From an uncultured Micrococcales bacterium (GTDB taxonomy: Bacteria > Actinomycetota > Actinomycetes > Actinomycetales > Microbacteriaceae): a stretch of DNA of 6,602 nt. The notes below the pieces were generated by a model, which saw only the letters and a list, made by a program, of their open reading frames with translations, was not told the DNA's origin and ran no database searches. The position numbers and the translations under genes are program-made. The DNA lies in the NCBI GenBank assembly GCA_903824455.1, contig CAIJWY010000152.1:1-6602 (forward strand), written 5' to 3'. How positions within the stretch are numbered: position 1 is the stretch's first letter; each line of letters begins with the position of its first letter. Of the stretch, positions 1 through 6,602 are shown in pieces.

Positions 1-81
1 CTCAAGAGCGTTCCCAACCGTTGAACGGCCGGCGCCGGACATGCCAGTAACTACCAGCAACTCATGATTGGAATTCGGCAT
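1..81 (-). CDS. rapZ: RapZ family nucleotide-binding protein, N-terminal 27 residues only (cut by left window edge)
   Basis: The minus strand reads MPNSNHELLVVTGMSGAGRS and continues TVGNALE to the window edge. Residues 13-21 form a P-loop, GMSGAGRST, at the position and in the form typical of actinobacterial RapZ/YvcJ proteins. Arg in place of the usual Walker A Lys is normal for this group, so it is not a defect. The start is ATG at 81..79, preceded by a strong AGGAG five bases upstream; no other start codon lies in frame between it and the upstream gene. In E. coli RapZ is the adaptor that brings RNase E to the small RNA GlmZ and so controls amino-sugar synthesis. Actinobacterial homologues bind nucleotides and sit beside yvcK and whiA, and their role is less clear. 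Full-length proteins are about 285 residues, so roughly 90% lies outside the window. It follows uvrC by 47 nt on the same strand with no visible terminator, so co-transcription is likely. Confidence 0.9.
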   Translation of the reverse strand, partial: MPNSNHELLVVTGMSGAGRSTVGNALE

Positions 82-128
82 TCTCTCTCCTGAAAAAGAG
101 TCTATGACTTTGGGCGACACGCCGATGA
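82..128. other. uvrC-rapZ intergenic spacer without terminator
   Basis: This 47-nt gap is the largest non-coding stretch in the window. It holds the rapZ ribosome binding site and a short hairpin candidate (four-base GC arms at 113-116 and 120-123, three-base loop). No U-run follows that hairpin directly, so I do not call an intrinsic terminator. A weak -10-like TAGACT occurs on the minus strand (about 99-104) without a convincing -35 box, so a separate rapZ promoter is not supported. Confidence 0.5.
87..91 (-). promoter_or_regulatory. Shine-Dalgarno sequence of rapZ
   Basis: The minus strand reads AGGAG, then five bases, then the ATG of rapZ. This is the only strong ribosome binding site visible at any gene junction in the window, and it fixes the rapZ start codon. 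Confidence 0.8.
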
Positions 129-1955
129 TTAAATTGAATCTTTTCGTAACGTTACGTAAATAGCTTTCGCCAGTGCCGGCCCAATTCCCGGTACATCACC
201 CAATTCTTGCTCTGTTGCAAGCTTCACCCGTTTGGCTGATCCAAATGTTTTCAGGAGAATTCGAGCACGCTTTTGACCAAGCCCAGCGACTTCCTCAAGC
301 TGCGTCGAAATACTTGCTGATCGTTTTAGTCGCTGGTGCGCAATGGCGAACCGATGAGACTCATCGCGAAGGTGCTGAATGAGAAAAAGTTCCTCGCTCG
401 CTCTTGGTAATAGCACTGGAAAAGAATCACCCGGTAGCCAAATTTCCTCGAGGCGTTTGGCAATGCCAACAATCGGCAAACTTTCCATTCCCACCGATTT
501 GGCAGCAGCTACCGCGGCGCTCACCTGAGGCTTAGCGCCGTCGACCAAAATCAAATCTGGAAGGTCTCCTTCTTGAACCGCTAGGGCTAGTCTCCTCTTG
601 AGAACTTGGTTCATGGCGTCGGTGTCATCGCTTGCTGCGGCAATGTTGTATCGCCGGTAAAGGTCCTTCTTGGGCTTACCGTCGACGAATACCACCTTCG
701 AAGCAACAATATTGGTGCCGGCAAGATGTGACACGTCAAAACATTCAATTACCAACGGGAGTCTCGTCATACCGAGCGACTTTTGCAGGTTGGCCAGAGC
801 CACCGATCGTGCCGTGAAGTCGGTGGCACGCTTGAGCTTGAATTGGGCCAACGAGTTTGCGGCATTGATCTGGGCAGTATCCGCCAACGACTTCTTGTCG
901 CCTCGCTCCGGTACTCGAATTCGAACCGCAGTTCCCCGAAGTGATGAAAGTAGTTCCACTAGAAGTGGTGCGTCGGCCGGAGCTACCGTGACAATGACTT
1001 CCTTGGGAACCTCTGCTCCTTCAAGAACATAAATATTATGAAGTGTGTATTCCATAACCTCTTCGGCAGTTCTCTCCAGTTCAAGATCTACGACCCACCC
1101 TCGGGCTCCCCTAATTCGCCCTTTGCGAACATTAAACATACTTACCGCTGCGCTATAACCGTCTAGTTCCAGTGCGAAGACATCCGCGTTTGCTGAGTCG
1201 TAGAGTACGACCGCGCTTTTGGCCGCAACGGCTTCAAGTGCACCCTGTTGATCGCGGTAGCGCGCAGCCATTTCGAAATTCTCATCATTTGATGCCTGGA
1301 GCATCTTCTCTTTGAGAGTCTTTAGATGCGAGGTGTCCGTGCCGCTAACGAAACCGGCGAACTGATTGACGAGCAATCGATGGTCGTCGGCACTGATTTT
1401 TGAGATGCACGGGGCTGAGCATTTTCCGATGTCGGCCAGTAGGCAGGCACGATTGGTTGCCCTGGCCCCGCTGAATTGGGAATCCGAGCAACTTCTAATT
1501 GGGAACACTTTTAGCAGACCGTCGATGGTTTCCCTGATCGCCCAGGCCTGGGTGTAGGGGCCAAAGTATTTGGTTTTGCCTTTGACGCGGGTTCTAGCTG
1601 TGAACACTCGTGGAAACTCCTCGCCCAAAGAAATTGCTAGATACGGGTAACTCTTATCATCTCGGAACTGAACGTTGAATGGCGGGTGGAACTCCTTAAT
1701 CCAAGTGAATTCAAGTTGCAATGCCTCAAACTCGGTATTAACCAGCGTCCAGTCGATACGCGTTGCCGACTCAACCATCCGGCGGGTGCGTTCATGCAGG
1801 GTTTCCGGCTTCGCAAAATAGCTGGTTAGTCTGGCTCGGAGATTCTTTGCCTTACCGACGTAAAGCACTCGATCCTGAGCGTCGAACCAGCGGTATACCC
1901 CTGGATTGATTGGGATGGTTGCTGTCGCGGGAAACCAAGATTTGCGCGCGCTCAT
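129..1955 (-). CDS. uvrC: UvrABC system protein C, dual-incision endonuclease of nucleotide excision repair
   Basis: UvrC joins the UvrB-DNA pre-incision complex and cuts on both sides of the lesion. The 608-residue length is normal (E. coli 610). The GIY-YIG domain (about 15-98) makes the 3' cut and shows GVY 19-21, YVG 32-34, K35, R42 and E82, matching the catalytic set known from E. coli and Thermotoga. Cysteines C156, C171, C179 and C183 match the spacing of the four that bind a 4Fe-4S cluster in E. coli UvrC. A UVR motif (about 205-240) should contact the UvrB C-terminus. The RNase H-like domain (about 380-545) makes the 5' cut, with D407 (ECFDVSH), D472 (LVDGAKPQ) and H534 (DESH) as the expected triad. 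Two helix-hairpin-helix motifs (VAGLGQKRA 556-564, VPGIGPALA 588-596) close the protein. The ATG at 1955 is the first standard start after an in-frame TAG at 1973..1971, and the protein aligns with actinobacterial UvrC from there. Only five bases separate it from the uvrA stop. No frameshift or missing key residue is seen. Confidence 0.98.
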   Translation of the reverse strand: MSARKSWFPATATIPINPGVYRWFDAQDRVLYVGKAKNLRARLTSYFAKPETLHERTRRMVESATRIDWTLVNTEFEALQLEFTWIKEFHPPFNVQFRDDKSYPYLAISLGEEFPRVFTARTRVKGKTKYFGPYTQAWAIRETIDGLLKVFPIRSCSDSQFSGARATNRACLLADIGKCSAPCISKISADDHRLLVNQFAGFVSGTDTSHLKTLKEKMLQASNDENFEMAARYRDQQGALEAVAAKSAVVLYDSANADVFALELDGYSAAVSMFNVRKGRIRGARGWVVDLELERTAEEVMEYTLHNIYVLEGAEVPKEVIVTVAPADAPLLVELLSSLRGTAVRIRVPERGDKKSLADTAQINAANSLAQFKLKRATDFTARSVALANLQKSLGMTRLPLVIECFDVSHLAGTNIVASKVVFVDGKPKKDLYRRYNIAAASDDTDAMNQVLKRRLALAVQEGDLPDLILVDGAKPQVSAAVAAAKSVGMESLPIVGIAKRLEEIWLPGDSFPVLLPRASEELFLIQHLRDESHRFAIAHQRLKRSASISTQLEEVAGLGQKRARILLKTFGSAKRVKLATEQELGDVPGIGPALAKAIYVTLRKDSI

Positions 1956-1973
1956 GGGTATTAGAGCAATCTA
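1953..1973 (-). other. uvrA-uvrC junction: start without visible ribosome binding site, probable translational coupling
   Basis: On the minus strand the uvrA stop TAA is followed by TACCC and then the uvrC ATG. The bases where a Shine-Dalgarno sequence should lie (GCTCTAATACCC) are not purine-rich. The nearest AGG is about 18 bases upstream, inside the uvrA coding sequence. An in-frame TAG at 1973..1971 rules out an upstream start with a standard codon. Re-initiation by ribosomes finishing uvrA is the simplest explanation; this is inferred. Confidence 0.55.
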
Positions 1974-4813
1974 CCTAGGAATTTGCCGGTGAAGCTCGCG
2001 CCCGACTTCGCAATTTCTTCAGGAGTACCGACTGCAATAACTTCGCCCCCGCCGGCGCCACCCTCGGGTCCCATGTCGATGACCCAATCGGCGCATTTGA
2101 TTACGTCTAGGTTGTGCTCTATAACGATAACCGAGTTGCCCTTATCCACCAGACTCCCCAGGACCTGGAGTAATTTGCGTGTGTCCTCGAAGTGCAAACC
2201 TGTGGTTGGTTCATCTAAGACGTAAACCGACCGACCGTTGCTTCGCTTTTGCAACTCAGTGGCAAGTTTGACTCTTTGGGCCTCGCCGCCGGAGAGAGTG
2301 GTAGCGGATTGACCGAGCCTCACGTAGCCAAGTCCAACCGACACCAATGTGTCTAGGTATCTGGCGATAGCAGAGACCGGAGCAAAGAATTCAGCAGCAT
2401 CAGCGATGGGCAAATCTAAAACCTCGGAAATGTTCTTGCCTTTGTAGTGAACCTGAAGCGTCTCACGGTTGTAGCGCTGACCGTGGCACACCTCACACAA
2501 GACGTAAACATCTGGAAGAAAGTTCATTTCAATTCGCAGAGTTCCGTCTCCGCTACAAGCCTCGCAACGTCCACCCTTTACATTGAACGAAAAGCGTCCC
2601 TGCTGGTAGCCCCGAACCTTAGCCTCGGTGGTTTCCGCGAAAAGTTTTCTGATGTGATCAAAAACACCGGTGTAAGTTGCTGGGTTCGACCTAGGTGTGC
2701 GACCAATCGGATTTTGATCAACGTGCACAACTTTGTCGAGTAATTCAAGACCTTCCACTCTGGTGTGTCTGCCAGGAACTCCCTTGGCGCCATTGAGCCC
2801 GTTGGCTAGTACCTGATAGAGAATGTCATTAACGAGCGAAGACTTACCAGAACCACTCACCCCGGTAACGGCGGTTAGGACTCCGAGTGGAAACTCTGCC
2901 GTTACATCCTTAAGGTTGTTTTCTTTGGCGCCAACCACAGTAACCTTACGTTTCCAGTCGATCGATCGGCGTTTATCTGGAGTCGCAATCTTTTCTCGGC
3001 CACTCAAAAAGCTTCCAGTGATAGATCTCGGATTCTTCAATAGATCTTCATAGGTGCCTGAATGCACCACTTCTCCGCCGTGAACGCCAGCGCCGGGTCC
3101 AATGTCAACAATCCAGTCTGAAGACTTGATGGTGTCCTCGTCGTGTTCGACCACAACCAGGGTGTTTCCTAGGTCACGCAACTTCATAAGCGTCTCGATG
3201 AGCCTGAGGTTATCGCGCTGATGCAAGCCGATGCTCGGTTCGTCAAGCACGTAGAGAACCCCGGTTAAACCTGAACCGATTTGCGTTGCCAGTCTGATCC
3301 GTTGTGCCTCTCCACCAGAAAGAGTTCCTGCGGCTCGCTCAAGTGAGAGGTAATCCAACCCAACGTCGAGCAAGAAGACGAGACGAGCTTGAATTTCACG
3401 CAGTACCTGAGCTGCAATTTTGGCGTCACGCTCGTCGAGTTTTAGATTTTGGAAGAAAGAGTTGCACTCGCGCAGGCTCAAATGTGCCACATTGGCAATA
3501 GATTGGCCGTGAACCTTGACGGCTAGAACCTCCGCCTTAAGTCTCGTTCCGCCGCATTCTGCACAGTCAATTTCCCTCAGATACCCTGCCCAACGGCCAC
3601 GCTGAAAGTCGTTGTCGCTCTCCAGCCATTTTCTTTCAATGTAGGTGAGCACCCCCTCAAAACCAGAGGTGTAGCGAAGTTCGCGACCGTACTTGTTCTT
3701 CCATTTAACCTTTACATCGAAGTTGTTTCCGAACAGAACTGCTTCCTGAATGTCTTCATTGAGGTCTTTCCAAGGAGTGTCCAAGGAGAACCCGAGTTCG
3801 GCCGATAATGATTCGAGAACGCGAGTAAAGAACCCGTAGAGACCTTTACCTGGAGTCGACCAGGGTAGGAGAACTCCCCCGCTAATACTCGCGCCGGGAT
3901 CGCCAATCACTAGAGCTGGTTCAACCGCCATCTTCGTGCCTAGGCCGCTGCAGGCAGCGCAGGCCCCAAACGGTGCGTTGAAGGAGAAGGTCCGTGGCTC
4001 AATTTCAGTAACGGTAAGTTCATGCTCGTTTGGACAAGACATCTTTTCACTAAAAGTGCGCTTGGAGGCATCCTTCGGAGCGTCAACCAAATCCAATATC
4101 AGCCGGCCAGAAGCCAACTTCAAAGCCGTTTCTACGGAGTCGGTCAGTCTTTGAACAATGTCTGCCTTGGAGACCAACCGGTCAACCACCACCGAGATGT
4201 CGTGTTTGAAGGTCTTCTTCAGTGGTTTAGCCTCGCTCAGCTGAACCAATTCACCGTCGACTGTTACTCGCGAGAAACCCTGGGCTGTTAGCGAAGCGAA
4301 CAGGTCAACAAACTCGCCCTTTTTCTGAACTACCAAAGGAGCCAAGATTTGAAACTTTGTGCCAGCAGGCAACTCAAGAATTTGATCGACAATTTGTTGA
4401 GGCGTCTGTTTGATGATTCTTTCGCCACATTCGGCACAGTGTGGAATTCCGATACGGGCCCACAGCAAGCGCAGATAGTCGTGAATCTCTGTTATGGTGC
4501 CAACTGTTGAGCGCGGGTTGCGGTTGGTTGATTTCTGGTCAATCGACACGGCTGGAGAAAGACCCTCGATAAAGTCAACGTCGGGACGATCAACCTGACC
4601 GAGGAACTGCCTCGCATAAGCCGATAGTGACTCCACGTAACGTCGTTGACCCTCAGCGAAGATAGTGTCGAACGCAAGTGATGACTTTCCGGAGCCAGAA
4701 AGACCGGTGAAAACAACTAGCGCGTCCCTCGGAATCTCTAGATCAATGTTTTTGAGATTATGAACTCTGGCACCTTTTACGTGCAGCTTATTCTCTGGAT
4801 TTAGTCGACTCAC
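1961..4813 (-). CDS. uvrA: UvrABC system protein A, DNA damage-sensing ABC-type ATPase
   Basis: UvrA dimers scan DNA for bulky lesions and load UvrB there using ATP. At 950 residues it has the usual length (E. coli 940) and two tandem ABC ATPase modules. Module I has Walker A GLSGSGKS 37-44, signature LSGGEAQRIRLA 498-509, Walker B VLDEPSIGL 522-530 and switch His H557. Module II has Walker A GVSGSGKS 651-658, signature LSGGEAQRVKLA 840-851, Walker B VLDEPTTGL 865-873 and H900. Three zinc sites are likely: C126/C129 with C417/C420; C260, H264, C285 and C288; and C750, C753, C773 and C776. The last lies in the C-terminal zinc finger linked to damage recognition. The large insertion between Walker A I and signature I carries the UvrB-binding and insertion domains. 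The start is GTG at 4813..4811, directly after an in-frame TAG, so no longer protein is possible; the HNLKNIDLEIPRD stretch follows as in the family. The gene lies 16 nt after uvrB and 5 nt before uvrC. Q738 and L772 replace residues that are usually Pro in the family. Confidence 0.98.
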   Translation of the reverse strand: MSRLNPENKLHVKGARVHNLKNIDLEIPRDALVVFTGLSGSGKSSLAFDTIFAEGQRRYVESLSAYARQFLGQVDRPDVDFIEGLSPAVSIDQKSTNRNPRSTVGTITEIHDYLRLLWARIGIPHCAECGERIIKQTPQQIVDQILELPAGTKFQILAPLVVQKKGEFVDLFASLTAQGFSRVTVDGELVQLSEAKPLKKTFKHDISVVVDRLVSKADIVQRLTDSVETALKLASGRLILDLVDAPKDASKRTFSEKMSCPNEHELTVTEIEPRTFSFNAPFGACAACSGLGTKMAVEPALVIGDPGASISGGVLLPWSTPGKGLYGFFTRVLESLSAELGFSLDTPWKDLNEDIQEAVLFGNNFDVKVKWKNKYGRELRYTSGFEGVLTYIERKWLESDNDFQRGRWAGYLREIDCAECGGTRLKAEVLAVKVHGQSIANVAHLSLRECNSFFQNLKLDERDAKIAAQVLREIQARLVFLLDVGLDYLSLERAAGTLSGGEAQRIRLATQIGSGLTGVLYVLDEPSIGLHQRDNLRLIETLMKLRDLGNTLVVVEHDEDTIKSSDWIVDIGPGAGVHGGEVVHSGTYEDLLKNPRSITGSFLSGREKIATPDKRRSIDWKRKVTVVGAKENNLKDVTAEFPLGVLTAVTGVSGSGKSSLVNDILYQVLANGLNGAKGVPGRHTRVEGLELLDKVVHVDQNPIGRTPRSNPATYTGVFDHIRKLFAETTEAKVRGYQQGRFSFNVKGGRCEACSGDGTLRIEMNFLPDVYVLCEVCHGQRYNRETLQVHYKGKNISEVLDLPIADAAEFFAPVSAIARYLDTLVSVGLGYVRLGQSATTLSGGEAQRVKLATELQKRSNGRSVYVLDEPTTGLHFEDTRKLLQVLGSLVDKGNSVIVIEHNLDVIKCADWVIDMGPEGGAGGGEVIAVGTPEEIAKSGASFTGKFLGRLL

Positions 4814-4829
4814 CTATCTAGTCTAAATC
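4811..4829 (-). other. uvrB-uvrA junction: GTG start with weak ribosome binding site
   Basis: The 16-nt spacer reads GATTTAGACTAGATAG on the minus strand and runs straight into the GTG start of uvrA. The last three spacer bases are an in-frame TAG, so GTG is the first possible start. The only purine-rich stretch (AGATAG) touches the start codon, which is too close for a normal Shine-Dalgarno. Coupling to uvrB translation is plausible but inferred. Confidence 0.6.
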
Positions 4830-6602
4830 TCAGGCGTGCCGTTGGATGTCTCTAAGCGAACGCTTCATGTCTGAGATTTCATCTCGCAGCCTGGCTGCCA
4901 GTTCGAATTTAAGCTCTCCGGCCGCTAGCCGCATTTCACTCTCGAGCTCGAGGATTGTGGCTAATAGTTCGTCAACGTTTGTGGAGCTAGCCGACCTACT
5001 GCGAACCTTCGACTTACCTGCCTTGAGCGATTCAACAAGTTGCGCGGTATCAACTTCCTCACGTTGAATCTGATCGGTTAGATCGGCGATCTTCTTTCTA
5101 AGCGGCTTTGGATCGATGCCATGTTTCTTGTTGTAGGCAACCTGTTTCGCTCGTCTACGATCCGTCTCGTCGATTGCCTTTTCCATTGCCGGCGTCATTT
5201 TGTCGGCATACATATGCACTTCGCCATTAACATTTCGAGCGGCGCGGCCAATCGTTTGAATTAGTGATGTTGCCGAGCGAAGGAAGCCCTGCTTATCCGC
5301 ATCCAGAATCGACACCAAAGAGACTTCTGGTAAATCTAGACCTTCTCGCAATAGATTGATGCCGACCAGAACGTCGTAGACCCCGGCTCGCAGTTCGGTC
5401 AGTAACTCCACTCGTCGCAGGGTGTCAACGTCGCTGTGCAAATAGCGCACTTTGATGCCAGATTCGTTTAGGAACTCGTTTAGGTCCTCTGCCATCTTCT
5501 TAGTCAAGGTGGTAACAAGGACGCGTTCATTTTTGGCGGTGCGTAGTCGAATCTGTTCCAGCAAGTCGTCTATCTGACCCTTGACGGGCTTGACCACGAT
5601 AGCTGGGTCGATTAGTCCGGTTGGTCGAATGATTTGCTCGACATAGCCGTCGGCTCTTGCTAATTCGTACTTGCCAGGTGTTGCCGATAGATACACCGTT
5701 TGGCCAATTCGCTCCTCGAATTCAGAGAACTTAAGCGGTCGGTTATCCAGGGCAGAAGGAAGCCGAAAACCGTGTTCCACCAGAGTTCGCTTTCGCGATG
5801 AATCTCCTTCATACATGGCGCCAATCTGTGGCACGGTCACGTGTGACTCATCGATTACGGTCAAGAAATCTTCTGGGAAGAAATCGAGCAGGCAGCTCGG
5901 TGCACTACCTTGTTCTCGTCCATCAATGTGTCGAGAGTAATTTTCGATTCCCGAACAAAAGCCAATCTCCCTAATCATTTCTAAATCAAATGACGTTCTC
6001 ATTTTTAGTCGTTGAGCCTCGAGCAGTTTCCCCTGACCCTCTAAATCTCGGAGCCTGATTGCCAGTTCATCTTCGATAGCTTCAATGGCTCGACCCATTT
6101 GCTCGGGAGGGGCAACGTAGTAGCTTGCTGGGAAGACGGCGGCGTGTGGTAAAGACGAGATTACTTCTCCGGTTAGCGGAGATAAAGAATAGATCGCTTC
6201 GATAATGTCGCCGAAGAATTCGATACGCGTGGCAACTTCGTCGTAGACGGGGATGATTTCCACCGTGTCCCCTTTGACTCTGAAATTCCCACGTGAGAAA
6301 TCGTAGTCATTTCTTTTGTACTGAAGTTCAACGAACCGGCGAATCAGGTCGTCTCGGTCTACTTTGTCTCCTACCTGTAGGGAAATCGCTTGATTTAGGT
6401 ATTCAGCCGGCGCACCTAGTCCGTAAATGCAAGAAACAGTAGACACAACGATTACGTCTCGTCGCGACAGCAGGCTCATGGTGGCCTTGTATCTAAGCCT
6501 TTCAACTTCATCATTTATCGACGAGTCTTTTTCAATGAAGGTGTCTGTTTGTGGAACGTAGGCTTCCGGTTGGTAATAGTCGTAGTAACTCACGAAGTAT
6601 TC
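4830..6602 (-). CDS. uvrB: UvrABC system protein B, damage-verifying helicase-like subunit (N-terminus cut by right window edge)
   Basis: UvrB receives damaged DNA from UvrA, opens it locally, verifies the lesion and recruits UvrC. The window holds 590 residues plus the stop TGA. The frame is open to the edge and begins EYFVSYYDYYQPE, so the GTG at 6593 is an internal Val codon, not a start. By comparison with E. coli (673 aa) about 86 N-terminal residues are missing, including Walker A. Visible parts, in fragment numbering, are the DNA-clamping beta-hairpin with Y6, Y7, Y9, Y10, Y15 and F22 (E. coli Y92, Y93, Y95, Y96, Y101 and F108), helicase motif II DESH 251-254, motif III SATPG 306-310, motif V GINLLREGLDLPE 414-426, motif VI QTIGRAARN 449-457 and the C-terminal UVR motif (about 543-583) that pairs with UvrC. 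A Ser/Lys/Arg-rich linker (about 525-540) precedes the UVR motif. Everything visible looks intact. It is first of the three uvr genes here; its promoter and any LexA site would lie beyond 6602. Confidence 0.98.
   Translation of the reverse strand, partial: EYFVSYYDYYQPEAYVPQTDTFIEKDSSINDEVERLRYKATMSLLSRRDVIVVSTVSCIYGLGAPAEYLNQAISLQVGDKVDRDDLIRRFVELQYKRNDYDFSRGNFRVKGDTVEIIPVYDEVATRIEFFGDIIEAIYSLSPLTGEVISSLPHAAVFPASYYVAPPEQMGRAIEAIEDELAIRLRDLEGQGKLLEAQRLKMRTSFDLEMIREIGFCSGIENYSRHIDGREQGSAPSCLLDFFPEDFLTVIDESHVTVPQIGAMYEGDSSRKRTLVEHGFRLPSALDNRPLKFSEFEERIGQTVYLSATPGKYELARADGYVEQIIRPTGLIDPAIVVKPVKGQIDDLLEQIRLRTAKNERVLVTTLTKKMAEDLNEFLNESGIKVRYLHSDVDTLRRVELLTELRAGVYDVLVGINLLREGLDLPEVSLVSILDADKQGFLRSATSLIQTIGRAARNVNGEVHMYADKMTPAMEKAIDETDRRRAKQVAYNKKHGIDPKPLRKKIADLTDQIQREEVDTAQLVESLKAGKSKVRSRSASSTNVDELLATILELESEMRLAAGELKFELAARLRDEISDMKRSLRDIQRHA

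Noticed and set aside
29..38. Palindrome CCGGCGCCGG at the left edge
   Set aside because: It is explained by the Gly/Ala codons of the conserved RapZ P-loop.
112..124. Possible terminator hairpin after uvrC
   Set aside because: The stem is only four base pairs with a three-base loop and no U-run follows directly; the nearest T-run is about 15 bases further on the minus strand.
670..1032. Plus-strand open frame of 120 codons opposite uvrC
   Set aside because: It is antisense to a strongly conserved gene, resembles no known protein and has no convincing ribosome binding site; it is a codon-bias shadow.
2447..2743. Plus-strand open frame of 98 codons opposite uvrA
   Set aside because: It lies wholly antisense to the conserved zinc-finger region of UvrA and shows no domain or start signal.
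3674..3684. Inverted repeat GCGAA-G-TTCGC
   Set aside because: A short chance symmetry within conserved uvrA coding sequence.
4854..4865. Inverted repeat AAGCG-AA-CGCTT
   Set aside because: It lies in the coding sequence for the UvrB C-terminus; arms of five bases are expected by chance at this window size and no U-run follows.
4941..4952. Perfect 12-bp palindrome CTCGAGCTCGAG in uvrB
   Set aside because: It encodes Leu-Glu-Leu-Glu in the UVR-motif helix; repeated Leu-Glu codons using CTC and GAG give this symmetry automatically.
6591..6593. GTG as a start codon for uvrB
   Set aside because: The frame continues upstream as Glu-Tyr-Phe to the window edge, and family comparison places this Val inside the protein just before the YYDYYQPE hairpin.
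1..6602. Novel defence, mobile or RNA-based system
   Set aside because: Both strands are filled by four well-known housekeeping genes with a total of only 68 non-coding bases; there are no repeats, tRNA-like folds, integrase genes or compositional breaks.

Overview
This window holds a compact block of housekeeping genes, all on the minus strand: the nucleotide excision repair genes uvrB, uvrA and uvrC in transcription order, followed by the first codons of rapZ. Almost every base is coding. The only gaps are 16 nt (uvrB-uvrA), 5 nt (uvrA-uvrC) and 47 nt (uvrC-rapZ). The right edge cuts uvrB, losing its N-terminus with the Walker A motif. The left edge cuts rapZ after 27 codons.

The likely host is an actinobacterium. 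The RapZ P-loop has the actinobacterial form GMSGAGRST, the UvrA and UvrC sequences read as actinobacterial, and the gene order uvrC-rapZ is the start of the actinobacterial rapZ-yvcK-whiA neighbourhood. Base composition looks close to half G+C by eye, which is low for the phylum. UvrA segments such as the ABC signature and Walker B stretch around residues 498-560 resemble Microbacteriaceae from memory. A small-genome freshwater or marine Microbacteriaceae (Luna/Rhodoluna/Aquiluna-like) is my best guess, but this is inference and no search was run.

The proteins work as one pathway. UvrA, usually with UvrB, finds bulky DNA damage. UvrB, a helicase-like protein, verifies the lesion by inserting its beta-hairpin. 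UvrC then cuts 3' of the lesion with its GIY-YIG domain and 5' with its RNase H-like domain. All catalytic motifs that fall inside the window are intact. The tight spacing, the lack of visible ribosome binding sites before uvrA and uvrC, and the absence of terminators suggest one polycistronic mRNA with translational coupling, probably reading into rapZ. rapZ itself has a strong Shine-Dalgarno sequence.

I see no RNA gene, mobile element, CRISPR array, prophage or unknown system. The findings are modest and concern operon organisation, start sites, short palindromes and a few residue-level features.
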